DNA from: Tepidiphilus olei
Lineage (GTDB): Bacteria; Pseudomonadota; Gammaproteobacteria; Burkholderiales; Rhodocyclaceae
Length of the DNA stretch: 64,000 bases
Assembly: GCF_006980705.1 (NCBI RefSeq)
Contig: NZ_SBHO01000005.1
Location: 109,543-173,542 of the forward strand
Direction of reading: 5' to 3'
Part shown: piece after piece, positions 54,487 to 63,820 of the stretch
How positions within the stretch are numbered: position 1 is the stretch's first letter
Layout: the number at the start of each line of letters is the position of its first letter
Notes under the pieces: model-generated
Told to the model about the DNA's origin: nothing
The model's database searches: none
Seen by the model: the letters and a program-made list of their open reading frames with translations, nothing else
Position numbers and translations under genes: made by a program

Positions 54487-56295
54487 ATGAACCAGGATGA
54501 GCTGCTCGCGCGCCTGAACGGCTTCGAGTGGAACGATTTCGAGTGCAAACGCGCGCAGCGCGGCGTGCCCGAGGACGCCTACAAGACCGTCTCGGCCTTC
54601 GCCAACACGGCCGGAGGCTGGCTGGTGTTCGGCGTGAGCGAGCGCGACGGGGAACTGGAAATCACCGGGGTCGAGGAGCCGGACAAGGTGCAGAACGATT
54701 TTCTGGCTGCGCTGCGTGGCGGTCAGAAGTTGAACCGCGTCATCGCCGTTGAGCCGCGGAAGTTCGAGATCGACGGCAAGCATATTTTCGCTTTCCACGT
54801 GCCCGAGTCATCCCGGGCCGACAAGCCGGTCTATCTCAAAGGTGATCCGCGCCAGAGCTACATCCGCCGAGGCGCGGGCGATGAACAATGCACCCCAAGC
54901 GAGCTCGAGCGTTTCCTGCGCGATGCCGCACAGGATCGCTATGACGGTATGGCGCTTCCGGACATCCCGGTGGATCGCTGCTTCGACCTGGAGACGGTCA
55001 AGTGGTATCAAGCGCAGTTCGCCCGTCGCAATCCGGAGCACCCGGAGATCGCAGACCCGATCGAGTTTCTGCTCAACTGGAATTTCATCGTCGAACAGAG
55101 CGGCAGCATGCTGCCCACCCGCGCAGGCGTATTGCTGTTTGGCGATGGGCGCTATGTGCGGCAGATTCTGCCGCGGCCGGTGCTGGACTATCAGCGCATC
55201 GACACGCCCTTCGACCAGTGGTCGGCGGATCAGCGCTGGCATGACCGCTACGTCTTCGAGGAGAACATATTCCAGACATGGCAGGGCCTGGTTGCCCGCT
55301 ACATGCGGATCGCCGAGCACCCGTTTTCGCTCGACCCCGCGACACTTCGCCGCAATGACGATCCGCCCGACTATGTGGCCTTCCGGGAGGCTGCGATCAA
55401 CCTGCTGATCCATCAGGACTACGGCGATCACGGACGTAAAGCATCCATTCGGCTGTTCGCCGACCGCACCATCTTCTGGAATCCCGGCGATGCCTTTGCG
55501 ACCGAGGCGGAACTTCTGGACCCGACGGAGAAAGAAGTACGCAACCCGACCATTGTGAAGGCGTTCCGGCGAATCGGGTTGTCGGATCAGGCGGGAACAG
55601 GCATCCGCGCCATCTTCCGCAACTGGCACGACCTGGGGCGCGTACCGCCGAAATTGAAGAACGACAAGGCGCGTAAAGAGTTCGAGCTGGTGCTTATCAA
55701 CAGGCCGCTGGTCACCGAGGCGATGCAGCGTTTCCGCCAGACCATCGGGGTGAACCTGACCCGAGAGCAGGCGGACGTGCTGGCCCTCGGGCTCGGACGC
55801 TCAGCTGGTGAGCGTATCAGCCTGACCGATATTCGCGGGCTGGGTGTAAGCACGACGCAGCAGGCCAAGCAAATCGCCGATTTCCTGGTTCGTCAGCAGT
55901 TGCTTCAGCCAGTGAGCGAGACTCTGTTCGAGGTACGGGATGCGCTGCGGCAACGATTCGCCCGGGCGACTGAACAAGTCACCCCGCAAGTGCCCCCCCA
56001 TGTCACCCCCCATGTCACCCCCCATGTCACCCCCCATGTCACCCCCCAAGTGACCCCACAAGTTACCCCGCAAGTCCTCGCGCTATTGAGAAAGGCTACG
56101 GGGGAGATGGCACGGCAGGAACTGATGGACGCCTTAGGTCTTAAGGACCGCAAGCACTTCGGGGATGCCTATCTCCAGCCCGCTCTGGAGGCCGGTTTGC
56201 TGGAAATGACGATTCCCGACAAGCCCCAGAGCAGCAAGCAGCGGTACCGCTTGACCGAACAGGGACGGGCAGTGCTCAAGAAGGATGAGGCATGA
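54487..56295 (+). CDS. AlbA_2 (Schlafen-type) ATP-binding protein within the BREX operon
   Basis: 602 residues. The N-terminal AlbA_2 domain shows FEWNDFECKRAQRGV, KTVSAFANTAGGWLVFGV and PRQSYIRRGAGDEQCTPSE. A GHKL-like ATP-binding domain follows (FREAAINLLIHQDYGDHGRK, IFWNPGDAF, GTGIRAIFRNW). Residues 499-530 are eight tandem TPxV tetrapeptides, then comes a winged-helix-like end (ELMDALGLKDRKHFGDAYLQ). Such proteins are usually annotated as transcriptional regulators or RecG-like helicases, which is not supported experimentally. It is flanked by pglXI and brxHII with a four-base overlap to the latter. It is an extra gene relative to core type 3 BREX. Confidence 0.85.
   Translation: MNQDELLARLNGFEWNDFECKRAQRGVPEDAYKTVSAFANTAGGWLVFGVSERDGELEITGVEEPDKVQNDFLAALRGGQKLNRVIAVEPRKFEIDGKHIFAFHVPESSRADKPVYLKGDPRQSYIRRGAGDEQCTPSELERFLRDAAQDRYDGMALPDIPVDRCFDLETVKWYQAQFARRNPEHPEIADPIEFLLNWNFIVEQSGSMLPTRAGVLLFGDGRYVRQILPRPVLDYQRIDTPFDQWSADQRWHDRYVFEENIFQTWQGLVARYMRIAEHPFSLDPATLRRNDDPPDYVAFREAAINLLIHQDYGDHGRKASIRLFADRTIFWNPGDAFATEAELLDPTEKEVRNPTIVKAFRRIGLSDQAGTGIRAIFRNWHDLGRVPPKLKNDKARKEFELVLINRPLVTEAMQRFRQTIGVNLTREQADVLALGLGRSAGERISLTDIRGLGVSTTQQAKQIADFLVRQQLLQPVSETLFEVRDALRQRFARATEQVTPQVPPHVTPHVTPHVTPHVTPQVTPQVTPQVLALLRKATGEMARQELMDALGLKDRKHFGDAYLQPALEAGLLEMTIPDKPQSSKQRYRLTEQGRAVLKKDEA
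55981..56076 (+). repeat. 12-base coding tandem repeat (TPHV/TPQV)
   Basis: Four exact copies of CATGTCACCCCC (55999-56046) with degenerate copies on both sides encode eight TPxV units. Copy-number changes keep the frame, so the linker length can vary by slippage without breaking the gene. Confidence 0.85.
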
Positions 56296-59225
56296 GTGGC
56301 GGTTTCGCCATCGGCGACTGGTGCTGGCATGCCCGGCAGGCGTCGCCCTGCCGGGTGATCGACCGCCAGGACGTGTGGGGGGGGGTCGCCTACCGCGTCT
56401 GGCTGCCGGCCAAGGACGCCGTGGTGCGTGCCCGCGCCCAGGATCTGGGCGAACTGACCAGTGTGCGCCCGACCGTGGAGCAGATCCTGCACGCGGCGGC
56501 CGCGGCCAAGCTGCTCGACGCGCTGGAAGACAACCTGCTGCTGGCGCCGATCCAGTCCAGCGTGGTGCCGCTGCCGCACCAGCTCTACGCGTTGAACCGC
56601 GCCATGAGCCGCGATCGCATCCGCTACCTGCTGGCGGACGAGGTGGGCTTGGGCAAGACCATCGAGGCAGGCTTGATCCTGCGTGAGCTCAAGCTGCGTG
56701 GGATGGCGCGGCGCGTGCTGGTGGTGGCGCCGAAAGGACTGGTGCGCCAGTGGCAAGCCGAAATGCGGCTGCACTTCGGCGAGCACTTCCGCTTCGTCGA
56801 GCCATCGGAACTGGCCGCGTTCCGCCAGTGGCGTGAAAACGACCCTGGGGAGTTTCAGCGAAGCTACAACGGCACCCAGAACGATGAGAACCTCTGGCGC
56901 ATGCACGACCAGGTAATCGTTTCGCTCGACTCGGTCAAACCCATCGAGGGCCGACGCGGCTGGAGCCTGGAGCAACTGAACACGTACAACCGCGAGCGCT
57001 TCGAGGATCTGATCTCGGCAGGCTGGGATTTGGTGATCATCGACGAGGCACACCGCCTCGGCGGCAGTACTGAGCAGGTTGCCCGCTACAAGCTCGGTGC
57101 CGCCTTGGCCGAGGCCGCTCCCTACTTGCTGTTGCTATCCGCGACGCCGCATCAGGGCAAGACCGACCAGTTCATGCGGTTGATGCAGTTGTTGGACCGA
57201 GAGGCGTTTCCGGACGAAGGCAGCATCGACCGCGATCGGGTGCGCCCGTTCGTGATCCGCACAGAGAAGCGGGCCGCCATCGACGCCGATGGCCAGCCGC
57301 TGTTCAAGCCTCGGTCCACACGACTTCACCCGGTAGCTTGGCAAGAGCGGCATGCCGCTCAGCGAAGGCTCTATGAGGCCGTGACGGACTACGTCCGGCA
57401 CGGCTACAACCAGGCGATGGCTGCCAAGCAGCGACACATCAGCTTCCTCATGATTCTGATGCAGCGCCTGGTGACGTCCAGTACGGCCGCCATCCGCGCC
57501 ACCCTGGAGAAGCGCCAGGCCGTGCTGGAGGCGCCTCAGGCGCAGGCGAACCTGTTGTCGGGCCCATCCCTGGACCCGCCCCCTTCGGGGCCAGCCTGGC
57601 GGCTGTCCAAAATCGCTCCCGGCGATTTTGTCGAGGCGGTGGACCCGGATGAATGGGCAGAGCTCGACGGCCAGTCCCAGCTCGACATTGCCGTGCAGGC
57701 CAGCGGGTGGGAGCGGGAGAAGTCGGAGGTCGAGATGCTGCTGGATCTCGCCCGCGAAACCGAGCGACAGGGGACGGATGCCAAGGCAGAAGCGCTGTTG
57801 GAGTTGATCTACAGGCTCCAGCAGGAGGAGAACGACCCGCAGCTCAAGGTGCTGGTCTTCACCGAGTTCGTTCCCACCCAGGCCATGCTGGCGGAGTTCC
57901 TGGAGAGCCGGGGCTTCTCCGTGGCACTGCTCAACGGCGAGATGGACCTGGACGCGAGAACCCGCGCCCAGCAGGCCTTCTCACGAGATGTCCGGATCCT
58001 GATCTCCACCGATGCCGGCGGCGAGGGCCTGAACCTCCAGTTCTGCCATGTCATCGTCAACTTCGACATGCCGTGGAACCCGATGCGGCTGGAGCAGCGC
58101 ATCGGCCGGGTGGACCGCATCGGCCAGCCCCATGTCGTGCGAGCGATCAACCTCGTGCTGGAAGACACGGTAGAGCACCGGGTGCGCGAGGTGCTGGAGG
58201 AGAAGCTCGCCGTCATCGCCCAAGAGTTCGGTGTCGACAAGGCAGCCGACGTGATGGATTCGGTGGAGGTGGAGCCGCTGTTCGACGAGCTGTTCGTGCA
58301 TGGACTGCAAAACCCAGCGTCGATCGACAAGGAATGTGATGCGGTCATCAGCCAGGTGCGCGAGAAGGTCGCCGCCAGTCGCAAAGACACCGATCTGTTG
58401 ACGGAAGACCACGCGCTGGAAGCAGACGATGCCCGCAAGTGGCGGGATCATCCAGCGCAGTATTGGTTGGAGCGTGCGATCACCGCCGGGTTGCCTGCGA
58501 GAGGTGGAGCGGCTGAGAAGGCAGGCGACGCTTGGCGCGTGAGGTGGGCGGACGGGAGCGAGTCACCCCGTGTCTGCTTCGACGCGCGCACCGCCGAACA
58601 GAACCCTGAGATGGAGTGGATCACGTTGGAAGATCCACGTGCCCGCGCAGTCATCAGCGAACTGCCGCGCTGCGTGGCGGGCCAGCCCCTGCCGATTGCG
58701 GCAGTCAGCGGCTTGCCCGATACGGTGCACGGCGTGTGGTCGCTGTGGGAGATCAGCATTAACGCGTCCAATCTCTCTGAGAACTTCAACCGGCGGCGAT
58801 TCTTGCCCGTGTTTGTTACCGACGATGGCCGCACCTTCGTGCCGACCGCCAAGCGGATCTGGGATTTGCTGCTGACCGAGAACGTGACGCTCGCCCCGAA
58901 GGTCGAGGTAGAGCATGCCTTGGCCTGCTTCGAAACGTCGCTGGCTGCGGCCAAGGCACAGGGTGAGCGGCTTTTTACCGAGCTGCTGGAGGAGCACCGT
59001 GCCTGGCTCGCCGAGGAGCGTGAACGGGCGCGCTACGCCTTCGAGGCGCGTTACCAGGCAATCGGTCGGATCGGCCTTCCCGCCGTCAGGGAGCACCGCC
59101 GCAAACGGCTCGTAGCTGAGCACGAGGCACGCATGGCAGCGCTGGCGATTGCTACAGCCTGCACGCCGGATCTCAATGCGGTGCTGATGCTTCGCATTGG
59201 TCACCCGGGAGGTACGCCAGCATGA
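56292..59225 (+). CDS. brxHII: BrxHII, SNF2-type DNA helicase/translocase of type 3 BREX
   Basis: 977 residues. Helicase motifs are in order: LLADEVGLGKTIEAGLIL (motif I, ~115-130), VIIDEAHRLGG (DEAH box, ~250), LLLSATPHQGKTDQFM (motif III), VLVFTEFVPTQAMLAEFL, STDAGGEGLNLQFC (motif V) and RIGRVDRIGQ (motif VI, ~602). Large N- and C-terminal extensions are as in BREX helicases. It probably moves along DNA rather than unwinding it; its role in defence is unknown. It overlaps its neighbours on both sides by four bases. Confidence 0.9.
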   Translation: MSGGFAIGDWCWHARQASPCRVIDRQDVWGGVAYRVWLPAKDAVVRARAQDLGELTSVRPTVEQILHAAAAAKLLDALEDNLLLAPIQSSVVPLPHQLYALNRAMSRDRIRYLLADEVGLGKTIEAGLILRELKLRGMARRVLVVAPKGLVRQWQAEMRLHFGEHFRFVEPSELAAFRQWRENDPGEFQRSYNGTQNDENLWRMHDQVIVSLDSVKPIEGRRGWSLEQLNTYNRERFEDLISAGWDLVIIDEAHRLGGSTEQVARYKLGAALAEAAPYLLLLSATPHQGKTDQFMRLMQLLDREAFPDEGSIDRDRVRPFVIRTEKRAAIDADGQPLFKPRSTRLHPVAWQERHAAQRRLYEAVTDYVRHGYNQAMAAKQRHISFLMILMQRLVTSSTAAIRATLEKRQAVLEAPQAQANLLSGPSLDPPPSGPAWRLSKIAPGDFVEAVDPDEWAELDGQSQLDIAVQASGWEREKSEVEMLLDLARETERQGTDAKAEALLELIYRLQQEENDPQLKVLVFTEFVPTQAMLAEFLESRGFSVALLNGEMDLDARTRAQQAFSRDVRILISTDAGGEGLNLQFCHVIVNFDMPWNPMRLEQRIGRVDRIGQPHVVRAINLVLEDTVEHRVREVLEEKLAVIAQEFGVDKAADVMDSVEVEPLFDELFVHGLQNPASIDKECDAVISQVREKVAASRKDTDLLTEDHALEADDARKWRDHPAQYWLERAITAGLPARGGAAEKAGDAWRVRWADGSESPRVCFDARTAEQNPEMEWITLEDPRARAVISELPRCVAGQPLPIAAVSGLPDTVHGVWSLWEISINASNLSENFNRRRFLPVFVTDDGRTFVPTAKRIWDLLLTENVTLAPKVEVEHALACFETSLAAAKAQGERLFTELLEEHRAWLAEERERARYAFEARYQAIGRIGLPAVREHRRKRLVAEHEARMAALAIATACTPDLNAVLMLRIGHPGGTPA

Positions 59226-61216
59226 CCGCCTGGGTTGACCGCATCCTGACGGAGTTTCCCGCCGATCTGGCCCGGCTCTGGATCGTTGCCGACCCGGACG
59301 ATGTGCTGCTGGATGAGCAGGTGTTGTCGGGATTGCGTGAGCACGGCTTTGAAGTACTGCCCTTCGAGGACAGCATCGCGTTCCGGGCAGAGTACGAGGA
59401 GCGCTATCGGGCGGCGTGGGATCGCGGCGAGCCAGGTCCCTCCCGTGCCTTGATCCTCCATCTGCGGGGAATGAACGTCGCCGACTTGCCTTGGGACTAC
59501 CTGCGTCAGGCGCGCAAGCTCTCCTTGAGTCTCGCTGAGTTGTTCCCTAGGCTGAGCTATACCGTGGTGAGGCAGCTGGGTAGTGAGATGCTGCCCGCGC
59601 TGTTCGAGGCGCAGGCGAGGCACGCGCATCAGTCGCTGGGCGAAGCGGCGACCAAGGAGTTCGTGCTGACGCACATCTTCCGGATCAGCCCCCACTTGAT
59701 CACGCGCCCGGAGGACTTCTGGCGTGAGCTCCTTCGTCTCCATTACCGCAAGGCGGCCCTTCCGCCTGTGCTCGCGCAGCACGTGGAGCAAGTGGTCGGT
59801 GAGCATGACGCCTTCAAGGGCATACCCATCGCCGACTTGTTTGCGCACAAGAGCCTCACGCTGCGTGTCGTGCAGGAAGCCTGGTTTCGCTATCTCACCA
59901 AGCTGGGAGTCACTGGAACCCGCACTGGTGAACCCACGCCGCCGGATTACGTCGCAAAACTCGACCTGCCTTTCGACCACCATGACGTCCGCGTGATCGT
60001 CGACTCAATGTTCCTGGATGGCACGCTGCACCCGCTGGTGGTCCAGGGCGTACCGGCCACCCTGCCGGAGTGGGCCAAGGCGGGTGTGGTGCAGGATCCG
60101 GCGTCGATGCGGAACCTGGTGTTTGAAGGCATCAAGAGCCTGAAGGCGGAAGTGCCGACCATCGAGTCACCGCACCGCGACTGGACCCATTTCTCGCGTC
60201 GCCTAGGCGAAGTCATCTCACGGTTTCACCGATTGGATGCAGCCCGAGCGGAAAGCATCAAGGACGCGATGCGAGACCTGGCTATCTCCGCCGACGATCG
60301 GTTGCGTGAATGGGTAGGCAAGCATTATGCGGACCTGCCGTCATTGCCCGCCGCCAAGGGACCGATCATGGTCCACCATGTGCCGAGGTATCTGGCGATG
60401 CGCCGGGGCAACGGCGAGAAGAAGATCGCGCTGGTGGTATTTGACGGGCTGGCCGTAGATCAGTGGATACTGATCCGGGAGACCGTGGTCAGTCGGTCGC
60501 AGCGGCTGATGTTCGACGAGAGTGCCTGCTTTGCGTGGCTGCCAACCCTGACTTCAGTGTCCCGGCAGGCACTGTTCTCCGGCTTGCGTCCACGTGAGTT
60601 CGCCGACAGCATCGAATCAACCTCTCAGGAACCGGCGCAGTGGACACGGTTCTGGCAGGACCATGGTCTTCGCGCAAATGAGGTGCTGTACCGCAGGTCG
60701 ATCAAACGCACCGATGACCTCCCCGCGCTTGAAGCAGCCCTGACCCATCCGTCTCTGAAAGTGGCTGGCCTTGTCGTGGACACCGTCGACGAGATCATCC
60801 ATGGGGCAGTGCTTGGAAAGCGTGGCATTGCAGCCCAGATCGCAAGCTGGTGCGAGTCGGGCTTCGTGGATCGTCTATTCTCGATGCTGCTGGACAACGG
60901 ATTCCACGTCTACCTAACCGCAGACCACGGCAACGTCGAAGCGGTGGGCATTGGCCGCCCGAACGAAGGGGTCGCGTCTGAGCTGCGCGGGGAGCGTGTC
61001 AGGATTTATCGCAGCGAGACTTTGATCGCGGAGACGGCGGCAGCCAATCCGAAGACCTTCCGTCTGGATGTCGCTGGACTTCCGGCGAGCTTCATGCCGC
61101 TATTCGCAGGAGGACGCGGAGCGTTCGTACCGAAGGATGACCAGATCGTGGTTCATGGCGGTGTCTCTGTAGAGGAACTAATCGTGCCCTTCGTGAAAGT
61201 GAGCTACGCGAATTGA
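59222..61216 (+). CDS. pglZ: PglZ, alkaline-phosphatase-superfamily BREX protein
   Basis: 664 residues. The PglZ domain core is IALVVFDGLAVDQWILIRE (~404), WLPTLTSVSRQALFSGLRP and LTADHGNVEAVGIG (~566), which carry the metal-binding Asp and His residues of the phosphatase superfamily. The N-terminal part is helical and typical of type 3 PglZ. PglZ is the signature protein of BREX; its substrate is unknown. It overlaps brxHII by four bases and ends just before brxA. Confidence 0.9.
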   Translation: MTAWVDRILTEFPADLARLWIVADPDDVLLDEQVLSGLREHGFEVLPFEDSIAFRAEYEERYRAAWDRGEPGPSRALILHLRGMNVADLPWDYLRQARKLSLSLAELFPRLSYTVVRQLGSEMLPALFEAQARHAHQSLGEAATKEFVLTHIFRISPHLITRPEDFWRELLRLHYRKAALPPVLAQHVEQVVGEHDAFKGIPIADLFAHKSLTLRVVQEAWFRYLTKLGVTGTRTGEPTPPDYVAKLDLPFDHHDVRVIVDSMFLDGTLHPLVVQGVPATLPEWAKAGVVQDPASMRNLVFEGIKSLKAEVPTIESPHRDWTHFSRRLGEVISRFHRLDAARAESIKDAMRDLAISADDRLREWVGKHYADLPSLPAAKGPIMVHHVPRYLAMRRGNGEKKIALVVFDGLAVDQWILIRETVVSRSQRLMFDESACFAWLPTLTSVSRQALFSGLRPREFADSIESTSQEPAQWTRFWQDHGLRANEVLYRRSIKRTDDLPALEAALTHPSLKVAGLVVDTVDEIIHGAVLGKRGIAAQIASWCESGFVDRLFSMLLDNGFHVYLTADHGNVEAVGIGRPNEGVASELRGERVRIYRSETLIAETAAANPKTFRLDVAGLPASFMPLFAGGRGAFVPKDDQIVVHGGVSVEELIVPFVKVSYAN

Positions 61217-61221
61217 ATCGA

Positions 61222-61944
61222 ATGGCGTCGTCATCACCCCAGATTGGCTTTGATCGCTTTATAGCGATCGAATGGGCAGCTGCCGCGCTCAAGGTGCGCG
61301 CCGAACTCGGCACGCTCGATGAGCTGAATGCCCTGCTGGATGCTGCTGGACTGGGTGTAGCAGCACGAAAGAAGACACGGACCGTGCTGAATCGTTTGTG
61401 GCTTGCGCCACGCCCGGAACTCGCCGACTTCGCCGAGCGTGGCGTCGCGATCTTAAAGGCCGACCCGAGCGTCCCTATCGCCGCCCTGACTTGGGGCATG
61501 GCCATTGCCACCTATCCGTTCTTCGGCAAGGTGGCGGAGCTGGTGGGGCGCCTCTCGGCGCTGCAGGGTGATTGTGCTTCGGCGGAAGTCCATCGCCGAA
61601 TGAGCGAAGCCTATGGCGAGCGTGAAGGCACGTACCGGATGACCAACATGGTGCTTCAGTCGCAGGCAAGCTGGGGCGCGATCGAGCGCGTCGAGAAGGG
61701 CAAGCGCCTCGTGCGCATGAAGCCGATCGTGGTCAGCGACGAGCAGGCCGTAGTTTGGTTGGTCGAGGCCGCCCTGCGTTACGTCGGCAAAGCGGTGTCC
61801 GTCTCTGCCCTATCGTCTCAGGTCGTCCTCTATCCATTCGTGCTCGATCAGCCGCTGGGGTACCTCGTTTCGAAGAGCCCGAACCTGGCCGTCCATTCCC
61901 AAGGGTCAAGCAGCCAAGTGGTTTCCTTGAAAGCGAGTGAGTGA
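61222..61944 (+). CDS. brxA: BrxA-like protein
   Basis: 240 residues from the ATG at 61222; a TTG at 61213 that overlaps the pglZ stop is an alternative start. FIAIEWAAAALKVRAELGTL, VLNRLWLAPRPELADFAERG, IAALTWGMAIATYPFFGKVA and LSALQGDCASAEVHRRMSEA match the NusB/DUF1819-like BrxA fold expected as the last gene of type 3 loci. BrxA relatives bind DNA, but their job in defence is unclear. No clear terminator follows; the small hairpin GCGAT-GTAAG-ATCGC near 61960 is weak. Confidence 0.75.
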   Translation: MASSSPQIGFDRFIAIEWAAAALKVRAELGTLDELNALLDAAGLGVAARKKTRTVLNRLWLAPRPELADFAERGVAILKADPSVPIAALTWGMAIATYPFFGKVAELVGRLSALQGDCASAEVHRRMSEAYGEREGTYRMTNMVLQSQASWGAIERVEKGKRLVRMKPIVVSDEQAVVWLVEAALRYVGKAVSVSALSSQVVLYPFVLDQPLGYLVSKSPNLAVHSQGSSSQVVSLKASE

Positions 61945-62030
61945 ATGACTGCGCAGCGATGTAAGATCGCAGCATGGGAATCGGTCCATAACGGCCCCTG
62001 ACAGGTTGACAAAGGATGCAGTTCCTACGG

Positions 62031-62501
62031 TCAACGCCGTTCTGTGATGAGGAGCAAAGCAACTTCAGCTTCGCGCCGGGTAACGAGACCAGGAAGCACC
62101 CTTCCTCCGCCGTATACCCACCTTCTCAGCTCCCGCGCAGAAGCATCCCAGTCCCGCTGATTGACCCGCCGCCGCAGCGTCGAGGTCTGCAGCCGCCCGG
62201 CGCCGAGGTTGAAGGTGAAGTCCACGATGGCCGCGAGCCGCTCTTCCGGCTCGGTGGCCAGCACCGGGCAGTAGCGCAACGTGGCGGCGAGCGCCACCTT
62301 CAGATCCTGGGCGAGGTAGGCCTCGGCCTCTGCTTCGGTGATCGGCGGGTGCTTCGGATCGCAGAGGTGACCATAGCCGATCGTCGGATAGCCGGCCGGA
62401 CAGATGTACGGATAGGCGCGGTTGGGATCGTGCTTGGGCACGCGGTGGAAGCCCTCAAAGCGCTTGGCCAACTCGATGGCCGCTTGCGGCACGGGGATCA
62501 C
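62031..62501 (-). CDS. Phage endolysin (GH24 lysozyme family)
   Basis: 156 residues. The GTG at 62501 overlaps the stop of the holin-like gene (GTGA). AIELAKRFEGFHRVPKHDPN with the catalytic Glu, then YPTIGYGHLCDP and IVDFTFNLGAGRLQTSTLRR, are GH24 lysozyme features. No signal peptide is seen, so it needs a holin. It is the last gene of a minus-strand prophage lysis module that converges on the BREX operon. Confidence 0.88.
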   Translation of the reverse strand: MIPVPQAAIELAKRFEGFHRVPKHDPNRAYPYICPAGYPTIGYGHLCDPKHPPITEAEAEAYLAQDLKVALAATLRYCPVLATEPEERLAAIVDFTFNLGAGRLQTSTLRRRVNQRDWDASARELRRWVYGGGRVLPGLVTRREAEVALLLITERR

Positions 62502-62974
62502 GGCCGCACCCGGTCGAACACGCGGCCGAGGAACCAGAAGTTCAGCACCCCGGCCCACAGGGCCTGGTCGGCCTCGGTCCAGGCCGCCTGGATGGCGGGG
62601 ATCCAGTCCGCCCCGGCCTCGATGGCACCCACGAAGGCGGCAGTCTTGGCCGCGCAGTACAGCGCCATGAACCAGTAGGTGATCACCGGACGGACGCTGC
62701 TGGACAGCGCATCGGCCCACTTCACGCCCGAGGGCCGCCCCTGCGCCGCAACCGCCTCGCGCAAGGCCTCGATGGCTCCGGTGTTCCATGCTGCGTCGGC
62801 CCCGGCGCCGATCTCGGCCATGCGCTGGGCGCCGCGCAGCTTCTCGAACTCCAAGGCCTTGTCCTGCATGGCGAGTTCATGGCTGCGCTCGCCCTTGCGG
62901 TCGATCCACTTCAGCACTTCGGGCGCCAAGCGGAAGGCCCCGCCGAGGAGGCCGCCAAGCAGGGTCTCGATCAT
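62498..62974 (-). CDS. Phage holin-like protein
   Basis: 158 residues. An amphipathic N-terminus (MIETLLGGLLGGAFRLAPEV) and a long charged helical stretch are followed by hydrophobic C-terminal spans (ITYWFMALYCAAKTAAFVGA, AGVLNFWFLGRVFD). This is the architecture of the three-span phage holins listed as DUF3154. The exact family is inferred from pattern and position beside the endolysin, with which it shares a four-base overlap. Confidence 0.65.
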   Translation of the reverse strand: MIETLLGGLLGGAFRLAPEVLKWIDRKGERSHELAMQDKALEFEKLRGAQRMAEIGAGADAAWNTGAIEALREAVAAQGRPSGVKWADALSSSVRPVITYWFMALYCAAKTAAFVGAIEAGADWIPAIQAAWTEADQALWAGVLNFWFLGRVFDRVRP

Positions 62975-63261
62975 TGCCCGCCCCCGAACATCTTGAGCTT
63001 GATGACGGCGCCCGCGACTAGCGCCAGGAGGAAGCCGGTGGTGACGAGCCGGATCACGGTCTGCCAGGCGGTGTGCTTGGCGGCGTTGAAGGCTTCGAGC
63101 AGGCCGCGCAGCTCGCGGATATCGTGGGCGGCGTCCTCGCCGTCAAGGCCGACGTCGGCAAGGGCGCGCCTCGCGCCGTGTTCGGCTGCGCGTGCGAGCA
63201 GCTCCTCGAACTCGTCGCGCGGCATGACGACCATGCCGTCTTGCAGAGTGGGTGGGCTCAT
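62971..63261 (-). CDS. Small phage protein (DUF6127-like)
   Basis: 96 residues starting MSPPTLQDGMVVMPRDEFEE. A helical region (LLARAAEHGARRALADVGLD, DIRELRGLLEAFNAAKHTAW) is followed by one C-terminal membrane span (VIRLVTTGFLLALVAGAVI). Proteins of this shape accompany lysis genes in many prophages. It overlaps the holin-like gene by four bases. Its function is unknown. Confidence 0.6.
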   Translation of the reverse strand: MSPPTLQDGMVVMPRDEFEELLARAAEHGARRALADVGLDGEDAAHDIRELRGLLEAFNAAKHTAWQTVIRLVTTGFLLALVAGAVIKLKMFGGGQ

Positions 63262-63328
63262 TGCTGGTCTCCAGAAACGAAGAACCCGCCGGGCGGCGGG
63301 TTCGGTGGATGCAGTAAAGAGAATGCGA

Positions 63329-63679
63329 TCAGACGGCGATGCCGGGGCTCCAGCCGGTCGCTTTGTAGACGGAGAGCACGCCCTCGTCCTCGACGAAGCA
63401 GGTCCAGCCGATCTTGGGGGCGTGGTACTCCCACGCACCGGCGATGCGCACCGCGATCTGGTCGGTGCGACCCGCCCAGGCGCCGGTGGCGGTTGCCGGG
63501 ACGATGTAGCGATCGCCGTCCACGGGTGTCGCGGGTGGGGTGGCGAGATCGCGGTCCTTGACCGACAGGCCCACCACGGCGCCGAGCCGCTTCAGGTTGG
63601 CGTCCATGCCGCCGTTCCAGTTGTGTTCGCCCTGGGCCCAGCCGTAGGCGAGGCCGAGGTTCGGGTCATTCAAGGCCAT
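63329..63679 (-). CDS. Phage DUF2793 protein
   Basis: 116 residues: LGLAYGWAQGEHNWNGGMDA, ATPPATPVDGDRYIVPATAT and KIGWTCFVEDEGVLSVYKAT. The GWxxGExxWNxxMDxN and DGDRYIV features are characteristic of DUF2793, a beta-rich domain found on phage tail or structural proteins. It overlaps the next upstream small ORF (ATGA). About 65 bases separate it from the small phage protein downstream. Confidence 0.75.
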   Translation of the reverse strand: MALNDPNLGLAYGWAQGEHNWNGGMDANLKRLGAVVGLSVKDRDLATPPATPVDGDRYIVPATATGAWAGRTDQIAVRIAGAWEYHAPKIGWTCFVEDEGVLSVYKATGWSPGIAV

Positions 63680-63810
63680 CAGACACCTCCGTAGTAGTCG
63701 CCGTAACGCAGGCCGTAGCCGGTACGGTCGAATTCGATGACGTGTTTCTGCCAGGACACGTGGCCGGGTTGTGCAACCTTTTTTCTGTAAATTTCCGTGG
63801 TGTTGGTCAT
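63679..63810 (-). CDS. 43-residue phage small ORF
   Basis: ATG at 63810 gives MTNTTEIYRKKVAQPGHVSW, QKHVIEFDRTGYGLRYGDYY and GGV, then a TGA overlapping the DUF2793 ATG. The coupling and the sensible composition argue for a real small phage gene. The family is unknown. It is the most upstream prophage gene left in the window. Confidence 0.5.
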   Translation of the reverse strand: MTNTTEIYRKKVAQPGHVSWQKHVIEFDRTGYGLRYGDYYGGV

Positions 63811-63820
63811 GACGCTGGGG

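Noticed and set aside
55981..56076. Tandem repeat considered as a CRISPR-like array
   Set aside because: The unit is 12 bases with no spacers, is in frame and encodes TPxV tetrapeptides.
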